Assembly (NCBI GenBank): GCA_949358305.1
Contig: OX442321.1
Location: 10,299,449 to 10,363,448, forward strand
Direction of reading: 5' to 3'
Origin: Strigamia acuminata
Taxonomy: Eukaryota; Arthropoda; Chilopoda; Geophilomorpha; Linotaeniidae
DNA: 64,000 nt
Shown here: positions 10,946 through 24,114 of the stretch, piece by piece
How positions within the stretch are numbered: position 1 is the stretch's first letter
Layout of the letters: each line of letters begins with the position of its first letter
Translations under genes and position numbers: made by a program
The notes under the pieces: generated by a model
What the model saw: only the letters and a program-made list of their open reading frames with translations
Databases searched by the model: none
What the model was told of the DNA's origin: nothing

Positions 10946-13504
10946 ACTGCTCTTGGCGTCTTTTTACTCGCATTTCCCGCTTGCGATGGATGTTCCCACG
11001 CAAAGAGAACCTTGTAAGGAACTTGTCGCCACACGCACCTCGGGGACCCCTGCCTTATTAATCGGCGTGCGCATTTCCAACTCGGCTCGTAAACTCAAAA
11101 ACTGTAACCAGCATCCCATCGTCTCAGCTCCCCCTCCTTCTTTCTCTCTCTCCCTCTCTTTTTTTTCCTTTCTTTTTCCTTTCTTTTTTTCTTTTTTTTT
11201 TATAGATTTTTTTTTCTTTTCGCAAATTCCATCGGTGATACGGGAAATGTGAGAACTGGGCTTTTAAGCCTTCACGATTTTAACAGACATGAGGTTTGAG
11301 TGTTGGAAAGTGGAAGACAAAGAAATGCATAATTGAAGCTATCTGCAAAGCTAATAAATTAAGATGCCACTTCGCAACTGCTCGTTCAGTCGTTCGTAAT
11401 GGAGTTGCAACGAAATGCGGGCAAATAATAAGACATTGCTTCGCGTGCAATCTGGCTGTGCATGATTGAATTAAGTCACTAATAAGCCCGAGCTGCACCA
11501 ACGCCTACCTATTAAGAGACCCGACTAAAGGGGGTGGCTTCTTTATTGCCACAATGTCACACTAATTAATGCTCCTCACTCATTACTATACCTAACGACA
11601 CGTCCACTGGCTATTTTTCTTATCGGGAGACCACTAAAACCCCCTCGCAACAAGAACACAAGAAGCAAAATTAATCAAATCGTTCCGTGCGTCAGTACTC
11701 AGTACAGTACTCTGTATCGAATGGAAATTCAATCATGGCGCCAACAAAACACAATTGCAGTCACGTCAAACGCACCGAGTTTTCTTTTTATACGCTATAA
11801 TAAGACTTATTTTCCTCTCCGCATATTAAACAACATATACGAGTGCACGGAATTTCAACACGAGTTGGGATTTATTGCACCACTTTAAGAAAATTCATTT
11901 TTTCTCCTCCTTTTTTCGTTTAAGTTGGTTGTTCAACTAGAAAGAGGAAGGAACCGTGAGTGAGATTTTCGAATTGCGATGACGGATCACCTGGCCAACT
12001 CGAGTAATGAAAATTTTTTAAAACGAGCCAATTGAAGCAGACAATTCCACTACACAGACCAGCCTCTCTCTCGCTCTCTGTTTTCCATCCGAATTGAGTG
12101 ATTAATGCCGAGCTTTAAGAGGGCGGCATCGCATCGCTTCGCTTCGCATCGCATCGCATTGGCGTCGTGATCGTGATGGGAAATGCTCCGCTCGTACTCG
12201 TTTCTTTCGAGTTTGAGGTCACCACTTAATTTATCCTCCTTTGATTAATTCACATGATTAAAGAATTATGCCTGCGCTCGCTGCTGACAACTTCTTTCGC
12301 ATTCAGACGGGGGTTAATCACGTCAGGCCGGAAAGACGCCGCACGACACTGTTCAGTTGAGTCCACTCATTCTGGATCGATCGATCATGGTGCGAAAGAC
12401 GTTGATTGGTTGCCAGAAAATAAAATACGATTTTTGCACGTTTAAAATAAAAAAAAGAAAAAAAAAGTAGCAAATTATCCCGGGTGGAGTGAGGTTGGCA
12501 ACCTCCCTGTATAATATATATAAGTAACGAGCAATTTCTATTAGTTGCCCGTGGTAATTAGGCGTCTACCACCATTAATCAAATTAATTGTATCAAAAGT
12601 GGAGATGTTTTCACTCATCCGACGTACGTCCAACAAGCATTTTTTCCCCCTTTTCAACATTTAAGAATTTATTTTTGCATTAGACCATTAGTTGTCAGTG
12701 TACGGCAACGTATCGACCAAGCGTGCATGCACCGCGATGCATTAAAGTCGAGCGAGCAGTACACAGCGCGCGTCACGTCATAATATCTCTACGATCACTA
12801 TAAATACGAATTCCTAGCGTGCTTGTTGACCCAATCATCGCCGACCGTCCACCAAAATTCCTTCCCAATCTCAACAAGAAAGGAAAAGAACCCGTTTTTC
12901 CCTTTCTTTCTTTCTTTGCACGCTTCATCTTTAATCTTCGATTCTATTTTTATATCTACAAACTTTTTTCTTTTAAAAATGTCATTTCGTTTGTGCAGAG
13001 GTGTTGATAAAAATGCATGTCGCGCAATGAAGGCCGATGGCGTAAATCCACCGACACAGCGTTTCGACGTCCACTGTCCAGTGCTAGTGCTAGTGCAGTG
13101 TTGGATTAATACGTTGCAGTTTCTATAGTGAAAGAAAGAAAGAAAGAAAAAGAGAAAAAAAATGTCCGCGAGGGTGTCTCGAGTTGAACCCAATAACTCT
13201 CTCGATCTCAAATCAATTTAATCAATTTTCGCGATCTGTCAATCGAATGTCAAAGAATTAAAGGCCGAAGAAGAGGTAAAGAGAGCAAAGTGAGAAACCG
13301 TGCGGGGGATGAGCTGAGCCAACTCAATTCGATTGCTCGGACGCCGCCTCGCGGGCGACAAAGTAAATAGACGCAGCAGACAAATCCGCAACTGCATTCC
13401 CTCGCAGGCGAGGACAAAAAACCTTTAACATGCCATCACTGAATTACAAGACGAGACGAGACGACGGCCAAACAACGTAACGAGGGCGAATGCATCGAAG
13501 AAAA

Positions 13505-13526
13505 GGATAGGATAGGATAGGATAGG
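13505..13526 (+). repeat. (GGATA)n pentanucleotide repeat
   Basis: Four copies of GGATA at the edge of the GC-rich patch that runs to about 13740. Confidence 0.8.
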
Positions 13527-14699
13527 GCGAGTGCAAGTTGGCAGGGGCTCAGCTCAGCCCAACAGCCCGAGAGAGTGCGCAGACGGTAATGAGGTGCTTC
13601 TCTCGCCGCCAGCAAGCAGGGGGCAAGCGGGAAATGAGGCCGCAAAAGCCCCGCGTGCAACTGACAGCAGCGAGCAGAGCGCCACCAGACGCCCACCCAA
13701 GCCTCAAGCCACCGGGGGAATAATCCGCGTGCACACACTTTTAACGAGCACAATCACCATCAAAATACTGCGCTCCACTTTTTCATCATTCCAATTTGCT
13801 ACTAACACTTGACACTTTCACAAAGATTCTTTCCTTCGGTATTTCGCCCATGTCCACGCCGCTCGCTCCCTGCCTTGGTGTTTATTCGTTCGATTAGTGG
13901 TTTTGGGTCAAAATGTGCGCATTACTAGAGAGAACGAGATTTTGTTCAGGTCAGAGCATTTTGCCATTTGCTTGCAAACTCGACCGGGCGATTATTTGCG
14001 GTCCAATTCAAACCGCAAATTCGACCGAACAACTAATCTTAAACTACACTTCATTTACACTCAACTGTACTAATTAATTTCACTTACTTTGAAAATTTTT
14101 CATTTTTTAAAAAAATATTTAAAAAATTAAAAATTTAATCCACTTTTTCGAGCGAAGCGAGTAATTTTTCATTTTATTTATTTTTCAAACAACACAAAAC
14201 TCGGAGTCTCAACGATTTCATATTGATTTGGCGAGTTGAGACGTTGACCGTATCGTAATCAAATCAAAATCAAATCTCACTCTGGCGGCTGGAGGATCAC
14301 TCGACGCCCCCCTGGCCGGAACTGTTCGAAAAGAAACACCCAACGCAGCCAACTTCTCTTCCAAAAAGAAAAGAAAGACGAATAAAAAATTAAAAAGGAA
14401 GAATTCCCAGATAACGTCAAACTGAACCGACGCCTGCTGAACGCTCAATGAACGCCGAATGAACACGGAGGAGCCCCTCGGGAACCCCCTGCCATTGCAC
14501 AACTGTACTGCCGGAAAGCCCTTCTCCATCGCCTGCAGGGGAAGCAACCGATCCTCCGGGTTTTACATTGAACCGACCAAGCACGCGTCTTGTAATCTGG
14601 TCATCACCATGGTAACGGTTATCGGCCACGCGTTACATATATAATAACAAAACTGCACCTAAAACTTTTTTCTTTTTCTGGAAAAAAAAATTCAAATTT

Positions 14700-14743
14700 T
14701 TTTTTTATTTTTTTATTTTTTTATTTTTTTATTTTTTTATTTT
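14700..14743 (+). repeat. (ATTTTTTT)n octanucleotide tandem repeat
   Basis: Five nearly perfect eight-base units of ATTTTTTT. It is a regular array, not a plain T run. Confidence 0.85.
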
Positions 14744-16934
14744 CCCCAAAATACCAGTTGGTTCCATTTTAATTCACATAATTCTCCTTTTATATGTTTA
14801 CAGAGACATTTTAATTAACAAATTTTGAACGTACGGCGCTGCAAATCACCTTATCTCGTTCCACAACAACATGAATGTGTCTGAATGATAAATCTTTCGT
14901 TCCATCTTAACGTTTTTTTTTTATTTCTTATTATTTGCTTGGTTGCCACCTTTAGGGTCAAAGAAGGAGGGGGAAGAGACAAGTCTGGTTGTTGGGCGAT
15001 AATGCAGTTTTTAAGAGGACAAAGAAGAACCAGTCCACCAAATGGTCCCCCGGGGACACGCCCAGCACAGTGGACACCACACTGGCGTTTAGTGTGTTGT
15101 AGTGGCCCGCATCCAATTGGCAAAACAAGAAACCCAACATCGACCAATACACGCTAAATAAATAAATAAAAAAAAGTTGACATAATCCATGTGTCGTCCG
15201 AATTGAATTCCAATTTCTAGGAAATGGAGAGAGAGAGAGAGAGAGAACTTTTCTCCTTATATTGATCCACGTGTGCCAAAATGAAATGAAACTCACATTG
15301 ATTTTCCCTGTTTGTTTACAATTTATAAAATAAAAAATAGAATAATAATTTTCTCGTCTTGTTTCAGTTTTAAATGTTGAAAAAAAAATCTACATTTGAA
15401 TTATTAGTAATCAAAATTTTCAAATATCGCAGCTGCGATTTGAAACCGTCAAAAACACGCGTCTGTTGCTAGAGAACGCGTTATTATTATGCAAATTACG
15501 ACTAAATAACAAACTAATTAATCAACTAACTTCTTTAGACAATGCTTTCAAGTATATTAATTTAATATATTTATTGTTGATTTTTTTTTAAATTTTTTTT
15601 TTTTTATATCTTTTTTTTTATTTTTTTCCAACTTCAATATGCTTCTTCCCACCTGTTTCCTTTCAAATGGTTTACTCTGAAAATTAAATAATTCCGTTAT
15701 TTCCTGCATGTCTCCAGCTTTGTTATTATACATAGCGCGTTAGAAACCTTTAAAATGTACATTGGTGTTAATTTTTAATTATGACCTTCAACTCGTTTAT
15801 GATTGTGATTTATTTCACCGAATTTAGTCTAATTAATTAAAGTTAATATTGTTTTATACAACTTACCATTAGCCACAACAAATTTAGTTAGCGCTTTAGC
15901 TTTACAGCATTACAATCATGCACGCTATTCCCATTTCATTTCGTTTCATTTCACTTTGTTTCTGCCCAAATGATGTAAAACACAACAATAAAAAATGCAC
16001 ACCTATTTTCCAGCAACAAGGCAAAATTAATTACATTTCCAACTTAATTTAACCGAAAATCAACAATTCACCAATGCCAGAAGCAACAGAAGGAGAAAGT
16101 AAAAAGAAAAAAAAACATGAAAAATTCCCCTTAATTTTTACATTATGTCAACATGCAGGTCAAAAAAAATACCGATCTTTTTCATTTCGTCATAAAGCAA
16201 TTTATATTTTTAATAAAAATGATCTTGATTTTATTTACTCAAAGCTTCTCTACATAGAAAACCCCTGGATCTGCAAATTGTATTACAGTATGCACAAACA
16301 AATAAGCTCGCAATTTACCTTCTAAGCATTAAGTTAAATTGCCAAGACAAGTCCACAATGAAAATTTAAGTGCGAATATTAAATGTAATTACGAGTACGG
16401 ATATAAACCGTGAAAATGTCTAATATCCGTTGCACGGCAATGTATCAGCATGAGTTTTTCATGCAGAGATCAGAGATGACTGCGTAAAATCTCACGTTCT
16501 ACGATCATAATAGTGGAGCAACAGTCAGCAATTTTTATATTTCCTTAGAGATATAACTCTATCTATAATGTAAATAATAATAACGCATAACCATATTTTG
16601 CCAGCAGCTTATCATGCCTTTTCTTTATTGCAACACTGCATAAACTTAAAATTGGTATCTGCCCTACCACTTTAAAAAAGAAAAAAACAAACATTTTTTC
16701 TATAGGCTGCAATATATTGTGGGTATTGGCCATTTCAACGTGTTTGTTATGCATCGTGAGACCTTCAAACATGGATTTAGGGTCCTTTGTTTGTGACTTA
16801 ATTATCACAACACAGTTAATGTGTTTTCAAAATTCTCAAGTAGAAAAACAAAGACAAAATCTAACTAATAAGAGCTAATTAATCGAGAAATTGCTCTTTC
16901 CTAAGTGTATTTTCAAGCTTGGTTGGAGGCGTTT

Positions 16935-17011
16935 CCTTGGTTGGATAATAGCAGTGGTCAGTGCACTTGTCCAGTAAACACAAGGGTTGGTGGTTCGCTT
17001 GCCAACCAAGG
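16935..17011 (+). pseudogene. Degenerate tRNA-like segment enclosed by a 10-bp inverted repeat
   Basis: CCTTGGTTGG (16935-16944) and CCAACCAAGG (17002-17011) are perfect inverted repeats. Between them lie TAGCAGTGGTCAGTGCAC (A-box and D-arm-like), GTCCAGTAAAC (like the anticodon loop of tRNA-Thr AGT) and GGTTGGTGGTTCGC (B-box-like). Anticodon and T arms pair only partly. I read it as an old tRNA-derived repeat fragment; tRNA-Thr is the best guess of origin. Confidence 0.35.
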
Positions 17012-17258
17012 ATTCAGTAACTTTTTAACCATATTACATCCTAATTGATGTTTATAAAGCCATTCCCGTCTAAAAATCGACTAAATTCTTTGTGAATCTT
17101 GTTAAAATTAATTAACTTAATTTATTAATGTTTACGTAATGGCACTTGTTAAATTCCTTTTCAATTCATCCGCTGATTATTATTGAACTTGTCGACACAA
17201 GTAAATTAAGTAAATCCAATTGTGGTTTTCATTAACCTGACACATCTCATCACAGCAC

Positions 17259-17287
17259 GTCATGTTGATCATTATTATCAACATGAC
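17259..17287. repeat. Perfect 11-bp hairpin
   Basis: GTCATGTTGAT and ATCAACATGAC flank a seven-base loop CATTATT. No T tract or gene end is attached, so a terminator role is not indicated. Confidence 0.6.
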
Positions 17288-19513
17288 ACGCTCGGCCTGG
17301 TTCATGCAAATAACCCATTCCAATTGCACATCGTCAACATGCCCAACAAACCTTAAAGAGACCGTTATTTCAATTTTTTTCCCTTCACATCGCTGAAATT
17401 ACTCACTCATTTCAAGTGGAAACATTCGGCTCAATAAACACGATAATGTGGACATCGATACAATAACTGCAAGCTATCACGTCATAAAATAAAATTTTCC
17501 TTCTTTACAAACATTTAATCTGATTATATCTGATCCAGTAATTGGCGTGAGTTAAGAGTGGATCTTGTGAATATGGATCGAGGCTTAAAAAATAAAAATT
17601 ACGCGTCACCCATTAACCCTTGAAAGAAATCGTAAAATTTTCATTTCCTCCTTAAGACTTGTCTATTTTGTTTAAAATTGTATTTTAAAATCTTCAGCCC
17701 CCGAGTAATTTCCTTCGCAAAAATAACCGTAATATCGATTTATTTACTTTTATACTTGATAAGAAAACATCGTCCCTGTCTCATATGAAAATTTAACAAA
17801 AACTCAAAAAAATCTTTGGACAAAACAAAAAAAAATCGTCGAGTACTGTAAATGTCGTTGCCAAACCAAAACACTTTAATCACGAACAGCTTTAAGAGAG
17901 AAAGGCGTATAGAAACGAGCAAAATATCTGCTTTCACTTTCATTATATTGAGCGTGCCTTTTGTAAGATCATACTCGAGAGAGGAAGGTGCACAACAGAG
18001 GTAAAAGGTCATCAGCTTTCTGCCATTTAATGCTTCATGAATAAAGCCTTCAAAATTTCTTCAGTTGCAACTGTTATTAGGGATTTCTCACAAGCAATGT
18101 ACAACATCCGAGAATTAGAGGTCTAATTTCAGATTCTTCACCGATAAAAATAAAAATCCCATGCACCAGCAATTATTAAATAAATAAAATTTTTAAAAAA
18201 ATTCTCTCCTTTTCATTATACTTTTTTTCCCATTTTATTTATCCGCCTTGGACATTTTCATTCTCTCACCGAGAAACAACAATCGTGGTGTCTGGTTTCT
18301 GGTTTCTAAACTAAATTCTAAAAAATAAAAAAATGAAAATGAAAGCAAATTTTAACTTAATTAACCTTTAGGTTTCCTTTTCCTTGCATTTAATTGGCAC
18401 CGCAGTGCCACATCTATTATGAGAATACAACAGAAGTTGTGATTATTTAAACGCCATTAAAAAGCAATATCCTCTAATGCTGGATACACTTGATTTCTAG
18501 ACATTTTTAAACATTTTTAAACATTCCACATCAGCGAGTTTCATTTTTATTTTTATTTTTATTCCTAAGGTTGTGGAGTATGAATGTAAACTTTATAAAC
18601 TTTGATCACGCCTTCAATATACCTAGCCAAATAATAATCTACATCTCATGCATATATACATAAGAATTTTGTTTTAAACTTTCCTATTTCCAACATTGCA
18701 ATTTTTTTTCCATCCTTCGTTTTCAGCAAAAGCAAAAGCACAGCACAGGGTCTCAAAGTGAAAGTGGCTTTACGCAGAACGATGCTCATTGTATCCATAA
18801 ATAAATGTGGCCGCTTCTGCTTCTGCTACTTCTTCTCGGTTAAAAAAAAATGAGAGGGAACACGAATTCTCCATCCGAGTGATCTTTCTAAATCAGATGT
18901 AACAATATTCATTCATTCATCCTTTTTAAATTCATTCACACATTTCATTTGGTAAATGGAAGTAGCAGATTGCAGTTCGGGCCCTCGGTTGCAATCAAAT
19001 GAAAAAAAGGGACCCAGCAAATGGCAGACGACGAAAAAGGAAATGGAACCAAAGGGAATGAAAGAATAGGGCATCGCTGGTGACAAATGGGCGTCTAGGT
19101 GGGCGAGGAAATGCAACGAGATGCCGATTTATTGTGTCACGGTTCATATTTCTTTTACCTTTTTTGTTTTCCATCTCACTCCGTCAATGTCTTGTCGAGC
19201 CTCCATTTTCATTCGTCTTAACCCTTCAGTCACCGCAATGCACCGCACAAACAAATTTGTCAATACATTTCCTGCTCCTTTTCCATTCGCTTTATTTCAT
19301 ATTCTGTGCAAATACTCTTGATAATATCACTTAATTTCAAATAAAAGGATTGTTTTCTCCTTAGTTGCTCGCACTTTAATTAGTTCTTTCTGCCTGTTCC
19401 AGTTTTATAGTGCCTCGCAAACAACACGCCTCAACTCGAAAACTGCAACAACTTCCTCGCGCTCTGTATTCGAGCAATTGTAAAACACAAGTGCACTTTC
19501 CAATTCCAATTTC

Positions 19514-19547
19514 TTCGTTCGTTCGTTCGTTCGTTCGCTCGCTCGCT
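19514..19547 (+). repeat. (CGTT)n/(CGCT)n tetranucleotide repeat
   Basis: Five copies of CGTT pass into CGCT units. Confidence 0.85.
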
Positions 19548-21849
19548 TCGACCAAACGTTTACGTTAATTTAAGCCCGACTGACTCAGCATCGAGAGGAA
19601 CGCCTTTAAAACTCTCTCAAACAACTCTAATTCCTACAGGTTATATGTAAACGAGGAAAAGGGAAAAGATGCCCGAACGATGATACATCAAATGGTTTTA
19701 AATTGCAAATCCACCCCCGAACTGAAGACTATATCCAGAATGATCAAGTGGAAAGCTCCCTTCTTTCCTCTCCGTTTGACCGTTTCTTCTCTTTCCCCCC
19801 ATACCCCCCACTCATATTAACATTAATTGGTTTAAAACCCAAATTCAATATGGCAGCCTAGTTAACTTTGCCATTTGTCCAACCACTGGGGTTTAGTGAA
19901 GTCGAAAGGATTTCACGTTGCCGACATGAAAACCTAAAGCAGCACTCACGTCAAGCTGAAAATCGATGGCATATCGATGTCACTTCCGATATAGAAAATT
20001 CACTTTTCGTACATCCGTTCCCAACGGGCATCACGAGTACTCAATGCATGTATAATCTATCATCGAATCAAAGTCCGTCCACTGATGTGATGTCGCTGCG
20101 TGGAAGCCGAAGCCGCAACGTCAAAACTGCGTCGAACACTGCACAGTGCACTCCCGTGGTCGACGAACATCGATTTGAGCATTTATGATCTTAAAACTAT
20201 TCCCCCAGTCTCCCATGTTTTTCTTTGGCCAACTAATTCCACTCTGAACAATAAATATTTATTAAGCAGATGTTATTCTCAACCATGGATTGTCGGCTTA
20301 ACTGAAAGGTTCATTTGTTGCCTTGTCAACAGAAGGCTTTGTCTATTCGTTACTGCGTCCTAGACACTTCCGACACATTCCGACCAAGAACCGAGTAATG
20401 TAGCCAAGACTTTGTCGTGCAACTTGCAATCGCGTTCAAGCTGCGCATACCACACTTTAACGTGGTGGCTAATTCAACATGCACAAAATGTACTACACAT
20501 ATATTACTGCGTTGTTTATTTACTTTCATTTATTTATTTATTTTAGTCATTTTAAAGCTGGAAGATGAGATAACCTCAATTGCATTTCCAATGTAAATCA
20601 TCTTTTTTTTTTTTTGTTCATTTCTTCTTTTTTTTGGAAGAGTATGGAAATCGGGTTTCTATTTAATGTCATTAATATTAAACAAGGCGGGCTAAGACAA
20701 TTTCTTACGTTATCAAAAGCCATAGATAATTCATGCGTAAATACAGTTGGAAATCCAAAACCAAGTGAGAGCATGAACAGCATAGGTTTTCATCACAATA
20801 AAATAATTAGAATTGAACCTGAGCCAAAGTGAAACTGAAATCAAGACAATCTCTTTGTAGAAGCAATAATTGGTTTCATTTTATTTTCCAGCATTAATCG
20901 AGATAAAAATCTAACAAGATTTATCCTTAAAAACATTGAATAAAGCATCTTTTTTCTCCACGTTCAACGTTTATCGTCCTTTCACCACTTCCATGCAATT
21001 CAATAGCAGGAACTGGCACGAGCACAGTGCCAACAAAGCGAGAACTTGCCATCTGTTAGTGATCCAAAGTAATTTATGAGTATTCGTGGTTAAGATAACG
21101 GACATTTTGTACATTCTGTTATATTAATCCAAGCTCAAAACTTCAAATTTCTGCAAAAAGAACGAGCTTTTCGTTTAATCAAGAAAAAAAATTCTAAGCA
21201 GCTTCATCGAGATGGTCACACGGCGCTCTACTTATTCAAAATGGATGTTGTAAGCTCATAAAGTCAGGACATAATTTGAGAAAATATAATTTGGAAGGTG
21301 GAAAATGCCTGTTAACATGTTATAATACCACCAAGAAACAGTAAATATGTTTAAAACTGTCATAACAAACATTTTTAAATTAGAATATTATACCTCGGTG
21401 CTTTCAAATACAGGTAATTGCCCCTGTTCAGCGATTTTTTGGGAAGGAGCAAGTTGCCTAATAGGGTACACCTGCGGTGGCCATTTACAAAGAGTGAATA
21501 CTAAGCATGAAGGGATTTCAAGCCACCGATTATGCAAAAATAAAAAAAAAATAAAAATAAAAAACCACAGCTTTTCTTAGATTCTCCTGCAGATGTTTGT
21601 GGAGAGTTTTAGCTTGTTTACAATATTTTTTTTAAAAAAAATACTTGTTCTCTACATAAGAGCTAACATGCACAAAGCTAACATTAGCTCTTGTGACAAT
21701 TTTTTTTACCTCTTATGTGTATTATCTCTTATGTATTGTACGTCCAATAAATTTATTACACTAGGGCGCATTCATGTTTACCTTGCAGTTTAACATGTTT
21801 TGTTGTTTAAATGTCTTGTGCATGCCTACTGCGACTGAAAACACGCTTC

Positions 21850-22560
21850 CCCAGTGTTGTTTTTACGGGCAAATTTTGGCACTAAATTCAAACAACAAAT
21901 TTTGTCTGCAGTCTGCACTCTTCCTGTAAATTTACTGGTAGAACCAAACATTTTAACCGTGGCAAGCTACTGCGTTTGATTCCACCATTTTCTAAATCCG
22001 CCCCTGGTTTAGTCTAAATTACTTTATGAATGTAATTTTAATTTTAATTAATGCGATTTATGAATATAATTATTTTAAGTTAATTTACAGATGAAAACCC
22101 ATAGAAATTAATAGTAATTTTTTATATTTTGGTTCAAACAAAATCTACTATACATTTACTGAATAATTTCCGTTCGTTTTGTTAACGATAAATGTCGTGT
22201 TAAGAAATGGAATTGCCTGTTTTCAGAAATTACAGAATACCCGTTTCTTTACACCAAACTCAGTTTTTGAGCTGAGGTTTGATTTTACAAAAAACAGTGC
22301 TGCCAGAATATTGGATTATATCTGTCACGTTCAGTAAATTTACAGAAATAGTATAGACTCCAGACAAAATTTGTTTATTAACACTAGATTTTCAGTTAGC
22401 TTCGGTATATAACTTACACCAGGTATACTGAAAATAACGCAGACAGAATTATTGTTTTTTTTTACAAAAATTTGGAGTTGTTTTCAGTAAAGTTACGGCC
22501 AGATTTAGTTTACGGACGTCCGCTTTTTCAAGGAAAATTACTGGCATTATTTTTACAGTA
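21850..22560. mobile_element. Possible decayed CACTA (EnSpm)-like element with repeated CAGTAAA motifs
   Basis: Short motifs of the form CAGTAAANTTACNG or their complement recur: CTGTAAATTTACTGG near 21924, TTTACTG near 22155, CAGTAAATTTACAG at 22332-22345, CAGTAAAGTTACGG at 22485-22498, and ATTACTGGCATTATTTTTAC near 22537. GCTGCCAG occurs near 22303. Dense subterminal copies of such motifs are typical of CACTA-superfamily elements. No clear CACTA end pair, target duplication or transposase is visible, so this is inference. Confidence 0.3.
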
Positions 22561-22687
22561 GGCGCATTCGTAAAGTTATTTAGACTTGCTTTAAACCAGT
22601 CTAAATGTAAAATGTTACAAGTAAAATTTTACATTTAGACTGGTTTAAAATAAGATGAACAAGTCTAAACCACTTTATGAATGCGCT
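22561..22687. mobile_element. 127-base TA-flanked MITE with nested inverted repeats
   Basis: TA dinucleotides flank both ends (22559-22560 and 22688-22689), as for Tc1/mariner-type insertions. The outer ends GGCGCATTCGTAAAGT and ACTTTATGAATGCGCT are imperfect inverted repeats. TTTAGACTTG is mirrored further in. An inner perfect 24-bp stem (22590-22613 with 22626-22649) encloses a 12-base loop. No protein is encoded; mobilisation in trans by a related transposase is expected. Confidence 0.75.
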
Positions 22688-24061
22688 TAGTGTAGTTGTT
22701 GCACGTGTTTATGTGTGGTAACTCCCATTAGGCACAAGCCATCTTAGTCTGGACACTTTAAGTGTTGTTTAAATGATGGAGTTGTTCGCTCATAGTGTTT
22801 GTAATTGTGTGAGTCTGCAGTAAATGGAGCGATATACTCAGAATCTGGATTTCTCATCTATTTTTAACGTACCGTAATGTGAGTTTGAATGTTAATTCTT
22901 TATATCGCTCCGATGTTGCAGTACAATTATGACCTCCACCCATTTTCGATAGAGTTTAATTTACGCCGCTGTAATCATCGATGTACGCATGCGTGAATGG
23001 TGTGAACTCATCTGGAATCATAAACAGCAAAGCTCTCATCTCGGTATATTTCTGCCTGACAGGCGCTCGTTTTAACCCAGAATGCAACAATTGTTTTGCT
23101 GCAAAGGTGGTTTTCTAGTGTTCTTTCAAGATCTGATTGTCCATCCTCATTCGTGAACATCGGACAGACGTGGATGGGTTCACTGAATCCAATAACACAA
23201 CAAGAGAAGAGAAGAGCCGAGAAGAGGTCATTCTTATTAAAGCCACAGCGCCAGTCATTTTATAAATTTAAAATAATCTAAATAATAATAAAGAAATAAA
23301 TAAAATAAATAAATAAAGCAAATAAAATAAAATAAAACAACACGAATTCCCTTTGGTTTTGAAGTGTTTTTCTCTTAGCATATCGACTTAGTGCTTACGC
23401 ACGAGTTCACTGATGCAAAAAGATGTTAGCGAATATTGCCTATTACAAAATAAATTTCCCATAGAGATTGAATTGGCCGTTCAAAATCCATTAAGAACAC
23501 GTCCTCTGTGGGAAAATTTTCCCTTACATATTTTATAATTAAGCAAATTTGATTAAATTAATAAAAAAGAAAAAGAAAAAAAATAAACTGGCCATTATAG
23601 TTTAAAGTTTATCATTACACGACTCCATACTGTATACGCCAACCAATAATGAAGTAAGAAACATTTCCAATTACAAATTGAAATACGTGGCTTCGAAAAC
23701 AAAAACCTTGTTAAACATAATCAAAAGAAACCCCTGCACTCAACCGTGATATCAGCCCGCATTGCATCATAGGAGTAAATTCTATTATTTCTTCCCTTCT
23801 TCTAGATTAGATCAAGCGCGATGACGATGCAACTTTCGTATTCCAACAGCACTGTGTCACCGCCATTTTATACTTATTGTTGCCAAATTTTTCATTGTTT
23901 GCCGTTAACTTGAGCATTGATTAAGTTAGTCGGAAAATGTATTTGAAACGGCCTCATCGGAATGTTGGTCGACGTTTCACGTTGTAGACGAGATGATGAG
24001 ATGCTCGTCATCGTCATCGTTTTGGCATGTCAAAATTTTAGTGCGCATCAAGTTTAGTGCC

Positions 24062-24114
24062 GAGAAGAGAAGAAGAGAAGGAAGAGAAGAGAAGAGCAGA
24101 GCAGAGCAGAGCAG
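24062..24114 (+). repeat. (AGAAG)n/(GCAGA)n purine-rich repeat
   Basis: AGAAG units pass into four GCAGA units. It is similar in make-up to the tracts at 5931 and 7066. Confidence 0.75.

Larger units (their letters stand above)
8241..16934. other. Long gene-free region with simple repeats
   Basis: I find no supported gene. Open frames here are short or low in complexity. GC-rich, CpG-containing patches at about 13300-13740 and 14420-14640 could be regulatory or hold a non-coding first exon of Kekkon 1. An X-box-like site GTTGCCGTGGAAAC lies at 10377-10390. Simple repeats are listed separately. Confidence 0.5.
17012..21840. other. Gene-free AT-rich DNA
   Basis: No coding region is supported. 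A short hairpin lies at 17259-17287 and a (CGTT)n microsatellite at 19514-19547. A sequence resembling the MITE end at 22.56 kb (GGGCGCATTCATG) appears near 21766, without a clear second end. Confidence 0.5.
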
